DNA from: Planctomycetaceae bacterium
GTDB lineage: Bacteria > Planctomycetota > Planctomycetia > Planctomycetales > Planctomycetaceae
Length of the DNA stretch: 64,000 nucleotides
Direction: 5' to 3'
Assembly: GCA_017795105.1 (NCBI GenBank)
Contig: CP051247.1
Span: forward strand, 2,728,001 to 2,792,000
Shown here piece after piece: positions 1 through 8,463 of the stretch. Below the pieces are notes generated by a model, which was given only the letters and a program-made list of their open reading frames with translations, was not told the origin of the DNA and made no database searches. The first letter of the stretch is position 1; the number at the start of each line of letters is the position of its first letter. The position numbers were made by a program, and so were the translations under genes.

Positions 1-4
1 GATC

Positions 5-52
5 ACCCCCTCATCCGCCCTCCGGGCACCTTCTCCCCCAAGGGGGCGAAGG
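5..52. repeat. palindromic intergenic repeat, CCTCATCCGCCC type
   Basis: The stretch pairs CCCTCATCCGCCCTCCGGGC with the following CTTCTCCCCCAAGGGGGCGAAGG, giving short stem-loops (GCCCTCCGGGC and CCCCCAAGGGGG). I recognise this from memory as a kind of dispersed intergenic repeat found in many GC-rich bacterial genomes. There is only one copy in the window, so repetition is not shown here. Confidence 0.35.
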
Positions 53-82
53 AACATAATCAACGTGCCGAACATTCCAGGC

Positions 83-115
83 CGGGTGCCATGCCCACGC
101 TCGCCGTGGGCATGC
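83..115. repeat. dispersed palindromic repeat, ATGCCCACGG family
   Basis: The core GGGTGCCATGCCCACG..CGTGGGCATGC is a perfect GCCCACG/CGTGGGC hairpin. The same unit recurs in inverted orientation at 57190-57226, 60937-60972 and 61595-61630, always intergenic. It shares the GGGTGCC end with the CCACTGGCG repeat family elsewhere in the window. It lies just beyond the stop codon of the minus-strand OB/HD gene. Confidence 0.7.
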
Positions 116-131
116 TGTCGTCGACCCAGCC

Positions 132-1196
132 CTAAGAGCGGTCCTCAGGGCTGGCGTTTAATCCCCGGAAGATCGCCCTTCGCAGCGGGTTCTGCCGCGA
201 GGTGAACTCGGCGTCGTCAGGGAGTTTCTCGCCGAGGGCGAAGGCCATCATCTGGAATTTGGCGTCGATGTCATCGGCGTAATGCACGAGCAGAGCTTCG
301 GGCGTGTGCGGCGAGACGGGCGAACCCCATTCCGGCAGGTTCTGATGCGAGACGATGATATGTTCGAGCCGCAGCAATGTGTCGGGCTTGAGATCGGGAA
401 TCGACTTCGCGTAGTCGCGAACCATGTCGCGACCGAGCAGAATGTGGCCGATGAGGCGACCGGGAGCCGTGTAATCGGCTCCATGCGGCTCAGCGGAAAG
501 TTCGATGAGCTTGCCGATGTCATGCAGAATCGCTCCGGCGACAATCAGCTCGATCGACAACGGCGGCGACATCTCGCTGTAGTAATCGCGATATTTGTGG
601 CCAAGGTAAACCGCGGTCTTCGTCACGGACAGCACATGCTCCAGAAACCCTGAGCGGTACGCGTGATGATTCCGGGACGCCGCCGGGTATTCGCGGATGT
701 CGGCTTCGTGGTCGTCAAGGATCGAGAGAACGAGGCGCTGCAGTGGAGCATCGTCGATTTCCTTCTCGACGATCCCCCGCAGTTCCTGCATCATCCGGTC
801 GGTGTCGAAACGGGACTGGGGCAAATAGTCAGCCGGGTTGAAGCCGGCGGCTTTGTCCTCGTCGTTCACTTCGCGGATGCGTTCGATTTCGATCTGCGGG
901 CCGTACTGATTCTCGGTGTAGCGAGCGCGCAGCCGGAAGAACTGGCCGGGAGCCCACGACTCGTCGCAGACTTCGAACCAGCTCGAATCGCTCCAGATCA
1001 TTGCGGTCGCCGTCCGATTCAGATCGCGGAACTGGCAGCGATAGTAGGGCTTGCCATCGCGAGTCTCGGCTCGCTGGCGATCGCACAGCAGCGCGAAGCA
1101 TTCTCCCTTCTTGCCGGGAGCGATCTCCGAGAGTTTCACCAGAGCTTCGGCTGTTTCGCCCTCCTCTGCTCCTCCACCAAACAGCGAACGATTCAC
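132..1196 (-). CDS. YhaM-like 3'-5' exoribonuclease (OB-fold plus HD domain)
   Basis: Predicted cytoplasmic nuclease of 354 residues. The N-terminal part (about residues 15-115) reads as an OB-fold nucleic-acid-binding domain; the remainder is an HD phosphohydrolase domain with an H-HD-D signature (FLEHVLSV, AILHDIGKL, HYADDID). This order is that of the YhaM family, metal-dependent exonucleases that trim RNA or DNA. I chose the GTG start at 1196 because it forms a GTGA overlap with the stop codon of the upstream beta-propeller gene, implying translational coupling; an ATG 13 codons further upstream would overlap that gene by 43 bases. The family is clear; the substrate is inference. Confidence 0.8.
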   Translation of the reverse strand: MNRSLFGGGAEEGETAEALVKLSEIAPGKKGECFALLCDRQRAETRDGKPYYRCQFRDLNRTATAMIWSDSSWFEVCDESWAPGQFFRLRARYTENQYGPQIEIERIREVNDEDKAAGFNPADYLPQSRFDTDRMMQELRGIVEKEIDDAPLQRLVLSILDDHEADIREYPAASRNHHAYRSGFLEHVLSVTKTAVYLGHKYRDYYSEMSPPLSIELIVAGAILHDIGKLIELSAEPHGADYTAPGRLIGHILLGRDMVRDYAKSIPDLKPDTLLRLEHIIVSHQNLPEWGSPVSPHTPEALLVHYADDIDAKFQMMAFALGEKLPDDAEFTSRQNPLRRAIFRGLNASPEDRS

Positions 1197-2665
1197 GGCT
1201 GGTCCTTCTTCGCAGGGGCTTTCAGGTCGTAACACAACAGGCTGTTCTCGCTGCGGAGAAACATCCGGCCGCGGCTCAAAACAGGCGCCGCCCAGCAGGG
1301 ATAGTTCATCGACTCCGGCTTAAAACGATCAATCTCCCGGAAGCCTTTCGGACTCGCGTCAACAAGTGCGACCGTACCACGTTCGCCGAGAACGATGAAC
1401 TGGTCTTCGACGAGAATCATCGAGCCACGTCCGTAGTACGGCCAGGGTTCAATCGCATCGGTCTCTTTGTTCCGCACGCTGCTGTTGGACGCCGGTGTGA
1501 ATTGAGTCACCGGCCCTTCCCAGCCGATCGTTTCCCAGACGACCTCGCCGGTGTCGATCTTCAGGCAGCGTAACGTCGAGCCGTTCTCGTGGCGTCCGCT
1601 GAACCCGTAGACGTAATCGCCGACCGGAATCGGAGTCGACCAGTGAGCGAGCATGTTATCTTCGTTTCGCCAGACTTCGGTGAAGCTCGTTCCGTCCGGA
1701 TTGATCTCCAGCAGAGCGGCTCCCGTTCGGTAGGCAGCCGTAATGAGCACCCGGTTCCCGATAACCACCGGACGGGCGGCATTGACCGATTCGTGATCCC
1801 GCGAGCGGAACCAGTAGTGAAAGTTCTCCTTCCCGGTTTCGGGATCGAGCGAAACCAGACCGTGTCGCAGCAGACAAAAGACGTGCCGCTTGCCATGAAG
1901 GGTCGCGGCGATCGGCGAGGAATAACTCACGACCATCTCCTCGCCGGTCCATTCATAATTTTCTTCGCCTCGCCAGCCGGTCGGCGAGCCGTCCCAGGTA
2001 TCGCGGCCCGTGTTCTGCCAGAGGGTCTTTCCATTGTTCGCATCGAAGGCAACGACGCCGGCGTTCGGCTGTCCGCCGACGAGCACGACCAACTTATCGC
2101 CTTCCAGAATGGGCGTGGCCCCGACGCCAAAGAAGGCATCGGGCACGTTGAAATCCTTATGCGTTTCCCGCTCCCAGATCAGCTTGCCATCGGCAAGATT
2201 CAAACAGAGCAGCCGGCCTTCCGCACCGAAGGTGTAACAGCGATCTTCCGTTAGCAGCGGCGAGCAGCGCGGGCCGTTGTTGTAGCCGTAGGGATCGGAA
2301 AAGTTCGATGGCGATTCGTACTTCCAGAGCGACTTAGCAGTCCGCACATCAAAGCACTGCACAATCTCCTGATCTCCCTGTCGATGATGGCAGACAACGA
2401 AATCGCCTCGAACGGAAGGCGCGCTGTAACCGGTGCCGATCTCGACTTCCCACAACTGCGGTGGACCTCCGGCCGGCCAGTCTTTCAGTAGACCGGTCTC
2501 GCTCGAAATGCCGACTCCCGAGTTGCCGAGAAACACGGGCCAGTCTTCCCCCGCTCGGGGTTCGTTCTCTGGAGCTGCGGCTGCTTTCGGTTCTGCGGCT
2601 GAGCAGGAGAGGCTCTGCAGGGAGAGAATGAACAAGAGCGATAATTGGAGTATCGAGGGCTTCAT
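1193..2665 (-). CDS. secreted PQQ-binding-like beta-propeller repeat protein
   Basis: A 490-residue exported protein. The first ~25 residues form a Sec signal peptide (KPSILQLSLLFILSL core). The rest contains repeated units ending in motifs such as GKTLWQ, GKLIWERE and GEVVWET, typical of the PQQ_2/BamB-like eight-bladed propeller. Planctomycetes carry many of these periplasmic proteins and most have no known ligand. There is a Cys at the end of the signal region, but the lipobox is not canonical. The ATG at 2665 is preferred over the TTG just before it. The gene overlaps the downstream OB/HD gene by 4 bases, so the two are probably co-transcribed. Confidence 0.82.
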   Translation of the reverse strand: MKPSILQLSLLFILSLQSLSCSAAEPKAAAAPENEPRAGEDWPVFLGNSGVGISSETGLLKDWPAGGPPQLWEVEIGTGYSAPSVRGDFVVCHHRQGDQEIVQCFDVRTAKSLWKYESPSNFSDPYGYNNGPRCSPLLTEDRCYTFGAEGRLLCLNLADGKLIWERETHKDFNVPDAFFGVGATPILEGDKLVVLVGGQPNAGVVAFDANNGKTLWQNTGRDTWDGSPTGWRGEENYEWTGEEMVVSYSSPIAATLHGKRHVFCLLRHGLVSLDPETGKENFHYWFRSRDHESVNAARPVVIGNRVLITAAYRTGAALLEINPDGTSFTEVWRNEDNMLAHWSTPIPVGDYVYGFSGRHENGSTLRCLKIDTGEVVWETIGWEGPVTQFTPASNSSVRNKETDAIEPWPYYGRGSMILVEDQFIVLGERGTVALVDASPKGFREIDRFKPESMNYPCWAAPVLSRGRMFLRSENSLLCYDLKAPAKKDQP

Positions 2666-2712
2666 CAAGTCAGTTCCATCTTCCTGGGAGAAATAAGGCG
2701 GGACAGCAGCCG

Positions 2713-5532
2713 TTACTGATTCCGCCGCTGCGCACGATTCTTGGCGGCGGCGAAGACATCGACTTTCGGCTGCTGCTTCGGTGGGGCGGCTTCTTCCTTC
2801 GGTTTCGCGGCTGGCTTCGCCGAGGCGGGAGACTGCTTCTTATCGGCCTTCGGCTTACCGGGGCGGAACAGTTTCGTTCGCGGACTGGCCGCCGTCGCCG
2901 GTGCTTCGACTTCTTTCGTCGATGCCGACTTCCTCGAAAACAGATCGCCCCACAGCGACAACCGGCGGCCAGCGATTTCGAGTAGGAGGAGGATCATTGT
3001 CGCGACCAGCAGATGCGGCACCAGTGAAACCTTCTTCGGACTGCGGGGCGGGTCGGCGAAGACGCTTAGAATCTCCGTCCGCTGTTCGCCACCTGTCAGG
3101 CGGGCAATCTCGGACAGCACTTCGCGCCCTTCCGGCAAACCGACACGGGGAGCGAACTCAGGCGAATAAGGAAGAGACATGGCCGGTCCCCGCTGGAACT
3201 CGCGGTCGCTGGCTTTGATGAGCGTGCGATACGTGCCCATCGTTTCCATGCGGAACCGGGCCTGCAGGGTATCGGGGCCGATCCAGGTGAACTCCGGCTG
3301 AAGGATCTCGGTCCGTTCCTCGCCCGGCGGGACGACGACCAGCTCGGGCACTTCGTTACCGCCTCGGTTCGGGCGATTCGGATCGAGCTCGACCGTCGCG
3401 ATCGCGTCCTGTCCGTCCCGTTCAATGTTGAGGTAAACATCGTCCGGCGACTCGGTGCCCAGCAGCCAGCGGGCGTGTGTAATGAGAAAATCGTTGTAGC
3501 CTTCCCAGTTGCCGAGTCCACCCGAGTATTTGCCGTCGACTTCGAGAGTGATGGCTGCCACCCGACCGATGCCGCGATACCAGAACGCGGAAAAGGGAGC
3601 CTGATACTCGTCTCCCGAAACGACGCCCATCGTCGCGTCGGGCTTGAGGTAACTCAGGTTGTAGCCTTCGACATTCGGAAAGGCCGAACTGCCCCAGTCG
3701 CCAATGAGCCGGGAGTCGGTCAGCTGTTGTCCCGGAATCCCCTGAGGTTGTGTTTCCGGATCGGCTTCCACGAAGCTGCTGCGGGCGACGCTCATCGTGT
3801 CTTCTGTAAACAGTCGCGGCAACTCGGCGGCATCTTCAGTAAACATGATGTTGCCGCTGCCCAGGCTGGCGATCTCTTCGAGCAGTTTGGAATCGACATC
3901 GGTCGGCTTGCCGAGGCCGATCACACTCACGGTGATCCCGGCGGCTTCGTAGCTCTTCAGCAGATTCCGGAAGTCGCCCGGCTCTTCGCTGTCGTTGGCA
4001 TCGGAAAAGAGAATGATGTGCTTGGTCGACTGTTCGGCCATCACCAGTTCATCTCCGGCTGCGACGAGAGCCTCGTAAACAAAGATTCCGCCTCCCATAC
4101 TCTGGATGCCGAGCACCTGACTGGCGAGCGCCTCCGGATTGGTCACCGGGGTCAGATTCACGATATCGTGCGGCGAACTGTCGACGGCGATCACGGCGAC
4201 ACTGTCTCCGGGAGAAAGCAGCCGAATACATTCCGCGGTGCCGAGGTTGGCGAGGTCCATCTTCGTTTTGCCGCCTGCCACCGGAGCCGTCATCGAGCCG
4301 GAACGGTCGAGGGCAATCGCCAGCGCGAGTCGGTTCTTGCGATGCTCTTCCCGCATCTCCATCGAGACCGGCAGGATCTCGTCGAGCGGACTGTTGAAGT
4401 AGCCGCCAACGCCGAAGCTCCGCTGACCGCCGGTCAGCATCAACCCGCCGCCCAGATCTTCGACATACTGAGCCAGCAGTTCCATGTGCTGCCGACCGAA
4501 CATGCCAGCCGGAACGTTCTCGACGATGACCGCCCGATAGCCATCGAGGGCATCCTGCGAAAGCTCGAACGAGCCGACCGAGACAACGTCGACATCAATC
4601 CGTCCGGCTCGCAAGGCCTGGACGAGATTCCCGGCCTGCCCATCGGCATTGAGCACGAGCAGGCGCGGACCGGCATCGACCCGCAGTCCGCCTTCCCCCC
4701 GGTTGTTCTCGGCTACGGGATCATCGGGGATGACGAGTTCGGCCTGGTATCGCGAGAAGCCGGGACGATCGACCAGATCGCGAAACAGGATTCGGTTGCG
4801 GCCCAGCGAGAATTCGCGATCGCTGCTCGCGATGATCTCTCCATCGCGGCGGATGATCAGTTTGCCTTCCGTGACGCGATCGGCCTGCACGTAGACCGAA
4901 AACTGGAACGGCTCGCGCGGCGAGACCTGTTCCGGAAGACTGAGCGATTCCACGGCGACATCGCCGACCCGCAGTCGATCGAACAACCGGTAATCGACCG
5001 GAACGCCCGCTTCCCGTGCCTGCCGAGCCGCCGAGTTCGGATCGAGCCCGTTCGCTTCGCCATCGGAAAGCAACAGTATCCGCGTCGGCCGTTTGTTGTC
5101 GCTGATGTTGACGGCGGTTTGAATCGCGGCGTGCAGATCGCTGCCATCGATGTTGACTGACTTGGAGTACTCGGAGAAGAGCGCCGTTTCGGAAGGCAGC
5201 CGTTCCATCTGTGCGGAGGAGCCAAACGTGATGAGCCCGACGCGATCCCCCCGGCCGCGATTGCGATCGAGATTGTTGATCAGTTCTTCAAGGTTTCGCT
5301 GCGAATCTTCCGACATCGACCGCGACCGGTCGGCCACGACGATGACATCGACGCCCTCGCCGCCAAGATTGTAAAGCGGACCGGCGACAGCCAGTACGAG
5401 CAGAAGCACCATCAGCCCCCGCAGCCAGGCGGTCGCCCGCCCCATCCGGGCAAACTTCCAGAACACGAACGCGAGCGGAATCCCGATGAGCAGCAGTTCC
5501 GGATAATAAAGCTCAATCATCTCGAAGAACAC
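2713..5532 (-). CDS. large membrane protein with two VWA domains and a glutamine-amidotransferase-like domain
   Basis: A 939-residue protein. Two N-terminal membrane helices (residues ~10-25 and 35-52) are followed by a VWA domain with MIDAS motif DRSRS, a stretch resembling a class I glutamine amidotransferase-like fold (LLVLNADGQ..GGGLMLTGGQ) and a second VWA domain with MIDAS motif DRSGS. A membrane helix near residue 835 and a Lys/Ala/Pro-rich tail follow. The order matches BatA/YfbK-like planctomycete proteins that may act in a cell-surface chaperone or signalling complex; no MoxR ATPase is adjacent. The start may be GTG at 5532 or ATG at 5520; neither has a clear ribosome-binding site. 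It lies upstream of the PQQ protein on the same strand (47-base gap), suggesting one operon. Confidence 0.78.
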   Translation of the reverse strand: MFFEMIELYYPELLLIGIPLAFVFWKFARMGRATAWLRGLMVLLLVLAVAGPLYNLGGEGVDVIVVADRSRSMSEDSQRNLEELINNLDRNRGRGDRVGLITFGSSAQMERLPSETALFSEYSKSVNIDGSDLHAAIQTAVNISDNKRPTRILLLSDGEANGLDPNSAARQAREAGVPVDYRLFDRLRVGDVAVESLSLPEQVSPREPFQFSVYVQADRVTEGKLIIRRDGEIIASSDREFSLGRNRILFRDLVDRPGFSRYQAELVIPDDPVAENNRGEGGLRVDAGPRLLVLNADGQAGNLVQALRAGRIDVDVVSVGSFELSQDALDGYRAVIVENVPAGMFGRQHMELLAQYVEDLGGGLMLTGGQRSFGVGGYFNSPLDEILPVSMEMREEHRKNRLALAIALDRSGSMTAPVAGGKTKMDLANLGTAECIRLLSPGDSVAVIAVDSSPHDIVNLTPVTNPEALASQVLGIQSMGGGIFVYEALVAAGDELVMAEQSTKHIILFSDANDSEEPGDFRNLLKSYEAAGITVSVIGLGKPTDVDSKLLEEIASLGSGNIMFTEDAAELPRLFTEDTMSVARSSFVEADPETQPQGIPGQQLTDSRLIGDWGSSAFPNVEGYNLSYLKPDATMGVVSGDEYQAPFSAFWYRGIGRVAAITLEVDGKYSGGLGNWEGYNDFLITHARWLLGTESPDDVYLNIERDGQDAIATVELDPNRPNRGGNEVPELVVVPPGEERTEILQPEFTWIGPDTLQARFRMETMGTYRTLIKASDREFQRGPAMSLPYSPEFAPRVGLPEGREVLSEIARLTGGEQRTEILSVFADPPRSPKKVSLVPHLLVATMILLLLEIAGRRLSLWGDLFSRKSASTKEVEAPATAASPRTKLFRPGKPKADKKQSPASAKPAAKPKEEAAPPKQQPKVDVFAAAKNRAQRRNQ

Positions 5533-5614
5533 TTGCCGCGAAGAATCTGCGAATCAGAAAGGACGTCGGTTTATTCTACGCAGAGCGGTGTGCGAAATAC
5601 CAGCCGTTCATGGT

Positions 5615-7255
5615 TTAAGCATTTCGCCAATCCTTACTGAACAGAGTCTTATCGGCGGATAATTGAACAACCGACTGTTGCCGAAGGAATGAAGCACATT
5701 CTGGACCGTACTTGGGCGCCTCATCAATCGCGATGAACGATTGAGCCGAAAACTCGTCATACATCCTAACCAAACGGGCCACCACGGCATTCTCAACGTT
5801 TTTAAACAGCAACGAATCATGGGCGATGCAGGGAACTTCCGTTAACGAAAACACTGCCAAGTCGAACAGAAGAAGTCCGGCGAACGCCTTACCTGTTCCA
5901 GTATCTTCAAATGTCGCGTAATCATATTTGTTAGCCAACAAGGTAAGCTGCGGAGCCTTTCGATCAGGACCATAGGCTTCCGAAACCAAAATCCTTAGTT
6001 CCGTATTGACTTCCTCTTGGATCGACTCAAGTACAGTTTCTATTCGCCAAGTGAGTTTCTGCCTTGCATCATCTCGCAGCTGCTTTAGCTCCTCACGACG
6101 GGAATAATTGTAGTTTTCTTCTCTCGCTACCTGCAATCCTTCACTGAGATCGACAATTCTGTCAACTAGCGTTCCAGGATCGTCTACCGATTCAAGCGAC
6201 TCTGCCATCGCTTCATTGATATCGCCAATTGCGTTCTCTACTTCTTCGAGTTCACCCACAAGCCGCCTCTGCGATTCTTGAAGCTCCTTTCGAAGAATTC
6301 GCGTGAGCGACTCGTGAAACGCATCGACTCGCTCTAGCCTCTCCGTATCGACCTCTGGAAAGTAAGAAACAATCATTTTGAAGGTTGCACTAGTGGCAAT
6401 CTGGGTCCGGGCTAGATTCGCGGCCACGCGCCCCAACTCCGACCGCAAACTCAACTGCTGGGAAAGCAAATGATCTTTCTGGACTTTCAGAGACAGCACT
6501 TTATCGTTGATCACCTCGGATAAGTTCGCAGCGAATCTCCCAAGATCGCCTCGTATTTCTTGAAGTCGATTCTCGTACTCCTCGATCCGACGCAGATTAG
6601 CGATGAACCCTTGCTTCGTGACCTTGCTCACAACATTATGCGTAATAGCATCTCGCAACGCCTTCAGGTCGCCTTCTGCCTCGTCAACGACCCCCTTCAA
6701 TCGATGGATTCCCCCAAATTTACCGAAACGTTGGACCAAGGCGAGAATTGCGTCCGATGTCCTCTGCTTTGGAGTCACGTGCAGCGGGTGATGAACCTCG
6801 CAATTCTCCTTATGCCAAATGCGGAAATGAAGTCCAATAAGAGACCGCCATGTGATAAACTTGAGACCGACCCCGTACAACACCAGCAAACGACGACAAA
6901 ACTCGTCAACCTTAATCACCTCTTCTTCGACGAATCCCTCACTACACACAAACACGACACCATGTTGGTCGGTACGTCTTTCAAAATACATCTTTCGATC
7001 ACCAAAGGTGAACACACTTTGAATTACAAGTTCTCCCACTTCCTCCATAACGTCACGAGACTTTTTAACAAGGGTCTCGCCGCCGAACACGAAATCGACA
7101 ATCAGTAAAAGAGTTGATTTCCCAATTGAATTTGTTCCGCCAGAATCACCAAGTACAACATTTAGCCCTTCGTGAAATCGTATGATTCTTTTATTAAATT
7201 GTTTGCAACGTATTTCAGACAGCACGATACACAACCCCTGACTCCTCGTCGACAT
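5615..7255 (-). CDS. DUF2326-type ATPase of an ABC-three-component (ABC-3C) system
   Basis: A 546-residue SMC/ABC-like ATPase. An extended P-loop, GDSGGTNSIGKST, lies at residues 36-48; a long coiled-coil middle (about 170-400) follows. The C-terminal region has an IAHDS motif near residue 470 and an FIAIDEAP motif near residue 510, as in DUF2326 proteins. Such ATPases are the energy subunit of ABC-3C systems (classification of Aravind and co-workers). The ATG at 7255 has a GGGGAG site 5 bases upstream but overlaps the previous gene by 41 bases; a GTG at 7225 is the alternative. Base composition is visibly AT-richer than the flanks, which suggests horizontal gain. Role in defence is inference. 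Confidence 0.75.
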   Translation of the reverse strand: MSTRSQGLCIVLSEIRCKQFNKRIIRFHEGLNVVLGDSGGTNSIGKSTLLLIVDFVFGGETLVKKSRDVMEEVGELVIQSVFTFGDRKMYFERRTDQHGVVFVCSEGFVEEEVIKVDEFCRRLLVLYGVGLKFITWRSLIGLHFRIWHKENCEVHHPLHVTPKQRTSDAILALVQRFGKFGGIHRLKGVVDEAEGDLKALRDAITHNVVSKVTKQGFIANLRRIEEYENRLQEIRGDLGRFAANLSEVINDKVLSLKVQKDHLLSQQLSLRSELGRVAANLARTQIATSATFKMIVSYFPEVDTERLERVDAFHESLTRILRKELQESQRRLVGELEEVENAIGDINEAMAESLESVDDPGTLVDRIVDLSEGLQVAREENYNYSRREELKQLRDDARQKLTWRIETVLESIQEEVNTELRILVSEAYGPDRKAPQLTLLANKYDYATFEDTGTGKAFAGLLLFDLAVFSLTEVPCIAHDSLLFKNVENAVVARLVRMYDEFSAQSFIAIDEAPKYGPECASFLRQQSVVQLSADKTLFSKDWRNA

Positions 7256-7439
7256 CCACTCTCCCCGTTACATACAGGAGATCAAGTGCGATTATGAACT
7301 CTACCAATGTTGGTATTTCGTCAGACATTCTTTCGCTGAGGCCAGAAATTGATTCAACTGCCTCCATCTTGGCAAGAATTAGCGAAGCAAAGGCGATACC
7401 AGACTCCTCTATGCGAACGATCTTGCTCGGAAACATCAT
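7215..7439 (-). CDS. small middle component of the ABC-3C system
   Basis: A 74-residue protein lying between the HNH gene and the ATPase gene. It overlaps the HNH stop codon (ATGA, 7439-7436) and the ATPase start. Size, position and the pattern of short helical segments (IPTLVEFIIALDLLYVTGRV, then Asp-rich end) fit the middle components of ABC-3C systems, perhaps the MC6 type (from memory, not checked). These proteins appear to bridge effector and ATPase; the precise function is unknown. A second in-frame ATG directly follows the first. Confidence 0.65.
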   Translation of the reverse strand: MMFPSKIVRIEESGIAFASLILAKMEAVESISGLSERMSDEIPTLVEFIIALDLLYVTGRVDVDEESGVVYRAV

Positions 7440-8212
7440 TCAAACACCTCACAGTTTTGAATAAAAAACGCTGTTAGAATCTCCGCCCCCTCGGGAGAGG
7501 CCAACCCGGCCTTTTCGGCAATCCAAGCGACCACATTTCGATAAATACTCTCCCGATTAACTTCCTGCGCATGGTTGACGGATCGAGAAGTCTGCTTCAA
7601 ATAGAAGGATCTAATTTGAGCTAGGATTAGTTCAGATACACCAGGAGTTATGTACTCGTGTCGCAACAACTCCTCACGAATGCGGACATAGAAATCACTT
7701 ACGTTATTCGCAATCTTCCGACGCGTCATAAGGTCGAACGTGTGGTCCAATTTCTCGGTCAACGTCCGTGCGTCATACTCGAGGTCCGTTGCGCCCGAGC
7801 TAACATCCTGTGCAAGTGCGTCGATAAGTGCCCGGACATCCAACTCGAGCGGATACTCGTGGAAGAGGGCCTTCTGAGCATCTCTCTCAATCAACGTTGA
7901 CTTTAGCCGCAGAAGGCGACGATAGTCCGGAAGCGTCCTTGGGTTATCGAAATTTCCATGACACGTTCTGCAGAGCGGGATTAAATTATCGATGTGGTTG
8001 ACATCATCGTTAAGACGGAACTCGCCCGCCAGAAGCTGCTTTTCGCGCGGCGTGGGATTCAGCGGATAAATATGTGCTAGCTCGTAAGATGAATACGTTC
8101 TGCCCCTCTTTTCGTGAAACAGGGTTCCACCGCACAACGGGCAAGCACGGTCCACTTGAGCCAAGAGGGCAACTTTTTGGGCCTCGGAATATCGTTTGCG
8201 GCTTTTGGGCAT
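7436..8212 (-). CDS. HNH-nuclease effector of the ABC-3C system
   Basis: A 258-residue protein that begins the three-gene unit. Residues 24-27 (CPLC) and 81-85 (CRTCH) would hold a structural zinc; ELAHI at 45-49 and the NHIDN segment at 72-76 complete an HNH (beta-beta-alpha metal) nuclease fold. The remaining ~150 residues are helical without a recognised catalytic motif and fit an ABC-3C C-terminal domain, which is thought to dock the effector on the ATPase. I chose ATG 8212; a TTG four codons upstream is possible. The probable action is cleavage of DNA when the ATPase senses an invader (inference from the family). Confidence 0.72.
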   Translation of the reverse strand: MPKSRKRYSEAQKVALLAQVDRACPLCGGTLFHEKRGRTYSSYELAHIYPLNPTPREKQLLAGEFRLNDDVNHIDNLIPLCRTCHGNFDNPRTLPDYRRLLRLKSTLIERDAQKALFHEYPLELDVRALIDALAQDVSSGATDLEYDARTLTEKLDHTFDLMTRRKIANNVSDFYVRIREELLRHEYITPGVSELILAQIRSFYLKQTSRSVNHAQEVNRESIYRNVVAWIAEKAGLASPEGAEILTAFFIQNCEVFE

Positions 8213-8463
8213 TGCACTCGTCAATCAACAAATGAGCACGAAGAGAAGGGCAATATCGTAGCTTAGACGAGCGTTTGTCAATGTGGAGTCGGTATTTCTT
8301 CGCTTACCCGACCCTTCCCCATTCAAACTGATGGATGATTCACGAGTCGCCTCGCAACAATCGAGCTCTCCTACCGGGGAATACCTGTAAGAATCTATTT
8401 TGGCATGCTACTTTTTCGGTATACGATGCGAAAGAAGAAGGTTCCCAGCAGAGAACAGCATAC

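Noticed and set aside
3475..5160. 561-codon open frame on the plus strand
   Set aside because: It is exactly antisense to the two-VWA gene, has no ribosome-binding site and its composition (Arg/His/Asp-rich, no motifs) is that of a shadow frame in GC-rich coding DNA.
5615..7255. Reading the DUF2326 protein as a RecN/SMC repair protein
   Set aside because: The unusual P-loop, the IAHDS motif and the overlap with the HNH and small middle genes fit ABC-3C better than a stand-alone repair ATPase.
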